Source: Novosphingobium decolorationis (GTDB taxonomy: Bacteria; Pseudomonadota; Alphaproteobacteria; Sphingomonadales; Sphingomonadaceae). From it: a DNA stretch of 64,000 nucleotides. Of the stretch, positions 62,863-64,000 are shown piece after piece (positions within the stretch are counted from its first letter, which is position 1; the number at the start of each line of letters is the position of its first letter). Where the stretch lies: positions 3,255,001 to 3,319,000 of the forward strand of contig NZ_CP054856.1 in the NCBI RefSeq assembly GCF_018417475.1, given 5' to 3'. The translations under genes and the position numbers were made by a program. A model generated the notes under the pieces. It was given only the letters and a program-made list of their open reading frames with translations, ran no database searches and was not told where the DNA came from.

Positions 62863-64000
62863 TCAGGCGGGCTTCACGCCCATGCACAGGTACTTCAGCT
62901 CCATGTAGTCATCGAGCCCGTAGTGCGAGCCTTCGCGGCCCAGGCCCGACTGCTTGACGCCGCCGAAGGGGGCAACTTCGGTCGAGATGAGGCCGGTGTT
63001 GATGCCCACCATGCCCGCTTCGAGCGCTTCGGCGACGCGCCACACGCGGCTCATGTCCGAGGCATAGAAGTAGCTGGCAAGACCGAATTCGGTGTCGTTG
63101 GCCATGGCGATGGCCTCGGCTTCCTCGGTGAAGCGGATGACCCCGGCGAGCGGGCCGAAGGTCTCCTCGCGCGCCAGCAGCATGTCGGGCTTCACGTTGG
63201 CGACGACGGTCGGGTTGAAGTAGCTGCCGCCACGCTCGTTGCGCGAGCCGCCCGCGAGCACGGTCGCGCCGCCGTCGACGGCGTCCTTGAGGTGCTCCTC
63301 GACCTTGGCGACGGCCTTTTCATCGACCAGCGGGCCGACTTCGGTGCCTTCGTCGAGGCCATAGCCCACCTTCATCGCCTTCACGCGCGCGGCCAGCTTC
63401 TCGACGAATTCGTCGTAGACGCCGTCCTGGACGTAGAAGCGGTTGGTGCACACGCAGGTCTGGCCGCCGTTGCGGAACTTGGAGATCATCGCGCCTTCGA
63501 TCGCCGCATCGACGTCGGCATCGTCGAAGACGAGGAAGGGCGCGTTGCCGCCCAGCTCCATCGAGCACTTCTTGACGGTGTCGGCCGATTCCTTGAGGAG
63601 CTGGCGGCCGATCTCGGTCGATCCGGTGAAGGTGATCTTGGCGACCTTGGGGCTGCCCGTCAGGGTCGAGCCGATCTGCCCGGCGCTGCCCGTCACCACG
63701 TTGACGACGCCTGCGGGAATGCCGGCCTTCTCGCACAGCGCGGCGATGGCGAGCGCGGAGTAGGGGGTCGCCGAGGCCGGCTTGATGACCATGGTACAGC
63801 CCGCTGCGAGCGCGGGGCCCAGCTTGCGGGTGATCATCGCATTGGGAAAGTTCCAGGGCGTGATCGCGCCGACAACGCCGACCGGCTGCTTGATGACGAC
63901 GATGCGGCGGTCGCTGGCGTGGCCGGGGATGGTGTCGCCATAGGCGCGCTTGGCCTCTTCGCCGAACCATTCGATGAAGCTCGCGCCATAGGCGATCTCG
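62863..64000 (-). CDS. gabD: NAD(P)-dependent succinate-semialdehyde dehydrogenase, C-terminal part (5' end outside window)
   Basis: The C-terminal 379 residues of an aldehyde dehydrogenase; the frame is open to the window edge, and an internal ATG at 63837 is not the start. [20 protein letters not shown] is the coenzyme-binding region, [17 protein letters not shown] holds the general-base Glu, and [15 protein letters not shown] holds the catalytic Cys. [20 protein letters not shown] and the C-terminal YMELKYLC are typical of GabD-type enzymes. It oxidises succinate semialdehyde to succinate, joining the GABA shunt to the TCA cycle; close relatives take glutarate semialdehyde. Confidence 0.92.
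   Translation of the reverse strand, partial: EIAYGASFIEWFGEEAKRAYGDTIPGHASDRRIVVIKQPVGVVGAITPWNFPNAMITRKLGPALAAGCTMVIKPASATPYSALAIAALCEKAGIPAGVVNVVTGSAGQIGSTLTGSPKVAKITFTGSTEIGRQLLKESADTVKKCSMELGGNAPFLVFDDADVDAAIEGAMISKFRNGGQTCVCTNRFYVQDGVYDEFVEKLAARVKAMKVGYGLDEGTEVGPLVDEKAVAKVEEHLKDAVDGGATVLAGGSRNERGGSYFNPTVVANVKPDMLLAREETFGPLAGVIRFTEEAEAIAMANDTEFGLASYFYASDMSRVWRVAEALEAGMVGINTGLISTEVAPFGGVKQSGLGREGSHYGLDDYMELKYLCMGVKPA

Overview
The window is GC-rich chromosomal DNA from an alphaproteobacterium. It is most likely a member of the Sphingomonadales, perhaps Novosphingobium or a relative. This rests on the protein sequences (DUF4167, PAS-like proteins of sphingomonad type, ZntB, TIGR02281-type aspartic protease), the hisS-prfA-prmC-DUF4167 order and the alphaproteobacterial RpoH-type promoter at groES; the genus is inference. 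I see no rRNA, tRNA, CRISPR array, insertion sequence or prophage. Nearly all genes are intact housekeeping or conserved genes; only the first (MoxR) and the last (succinate-semialdehyde dehydrogenase) are cut by the window edges.

Layout. 1-4964 (+): a tightly overlapping operon of MoxR ATPase, DUF58, SpoIIM-like and RDD proteins ending in two GNAT acetyltransferases. 4990-8789: a ZntB-type transporter (-), then ispG, a membrane protein and a retropepsin-like protease (+), then a tiny membrane protein (-). 8955-17493 (-): rpoC and rpoB, with a near-consensus promoter about 270 nt upstream of rpoB. 17931-20074: small membrane proteins, a strong candidate small RNA, a DUF2975/HTH pair behind an array of TATCG half-sites, and a hypothetical gene. 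20531-21514 (+): rplJ and rplL, facing away from rpoBC. 21677-28160: a cytochrome c lipoprotein (-), a MATE pump, groES-groEL under a heat-shock-type promoter plus CIRCE, a class A beta-lactamase-like protein without the deacylating glutamate, and an Ala-rich lipoprotein (-). 28433-36054: polA, glutathione peroxidase, a CoA-transferase pair with a divergent LysR regulator, a universal stress protein and a gene-poor AT-richer gap. 36055-47852: a Cdc48-type double AAA ATPase, glutaminyl cyclase, a serine hydrolase, an MscS channel, divergent S46 and M3 peptidases, a sulfurtransferase and a GST. 47849-56334 (-): trhO, metK, lnt, DUF4167, prmC, prfA, hisS. 56437-59594: M61 peptidase, ppa and a lone WYL-like protein (-). 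60110-62796 (+): three related genes, two PAS-like/roadblock fusions flanking a stand-alone roadblock-like protein. 62863-64000 (-): gabD-like dehydrogenase.

Three things deserve most attention. First, the PAS-roadblock trio, which looks like an uncharacterised sensory or GTPase-regulating module. Second, a family of seven 113-115 bp palindromic elements that often fill the whole gap between convergent genes. Third, the candidate small RNA at about 18346-18476, with a perfect TATAAT, three hairpins and a strong terminator. The split, outward-facing arrangement of rplJL and rpoBC is also unusual compared with the textbook rplKAJL-rpoBC order.
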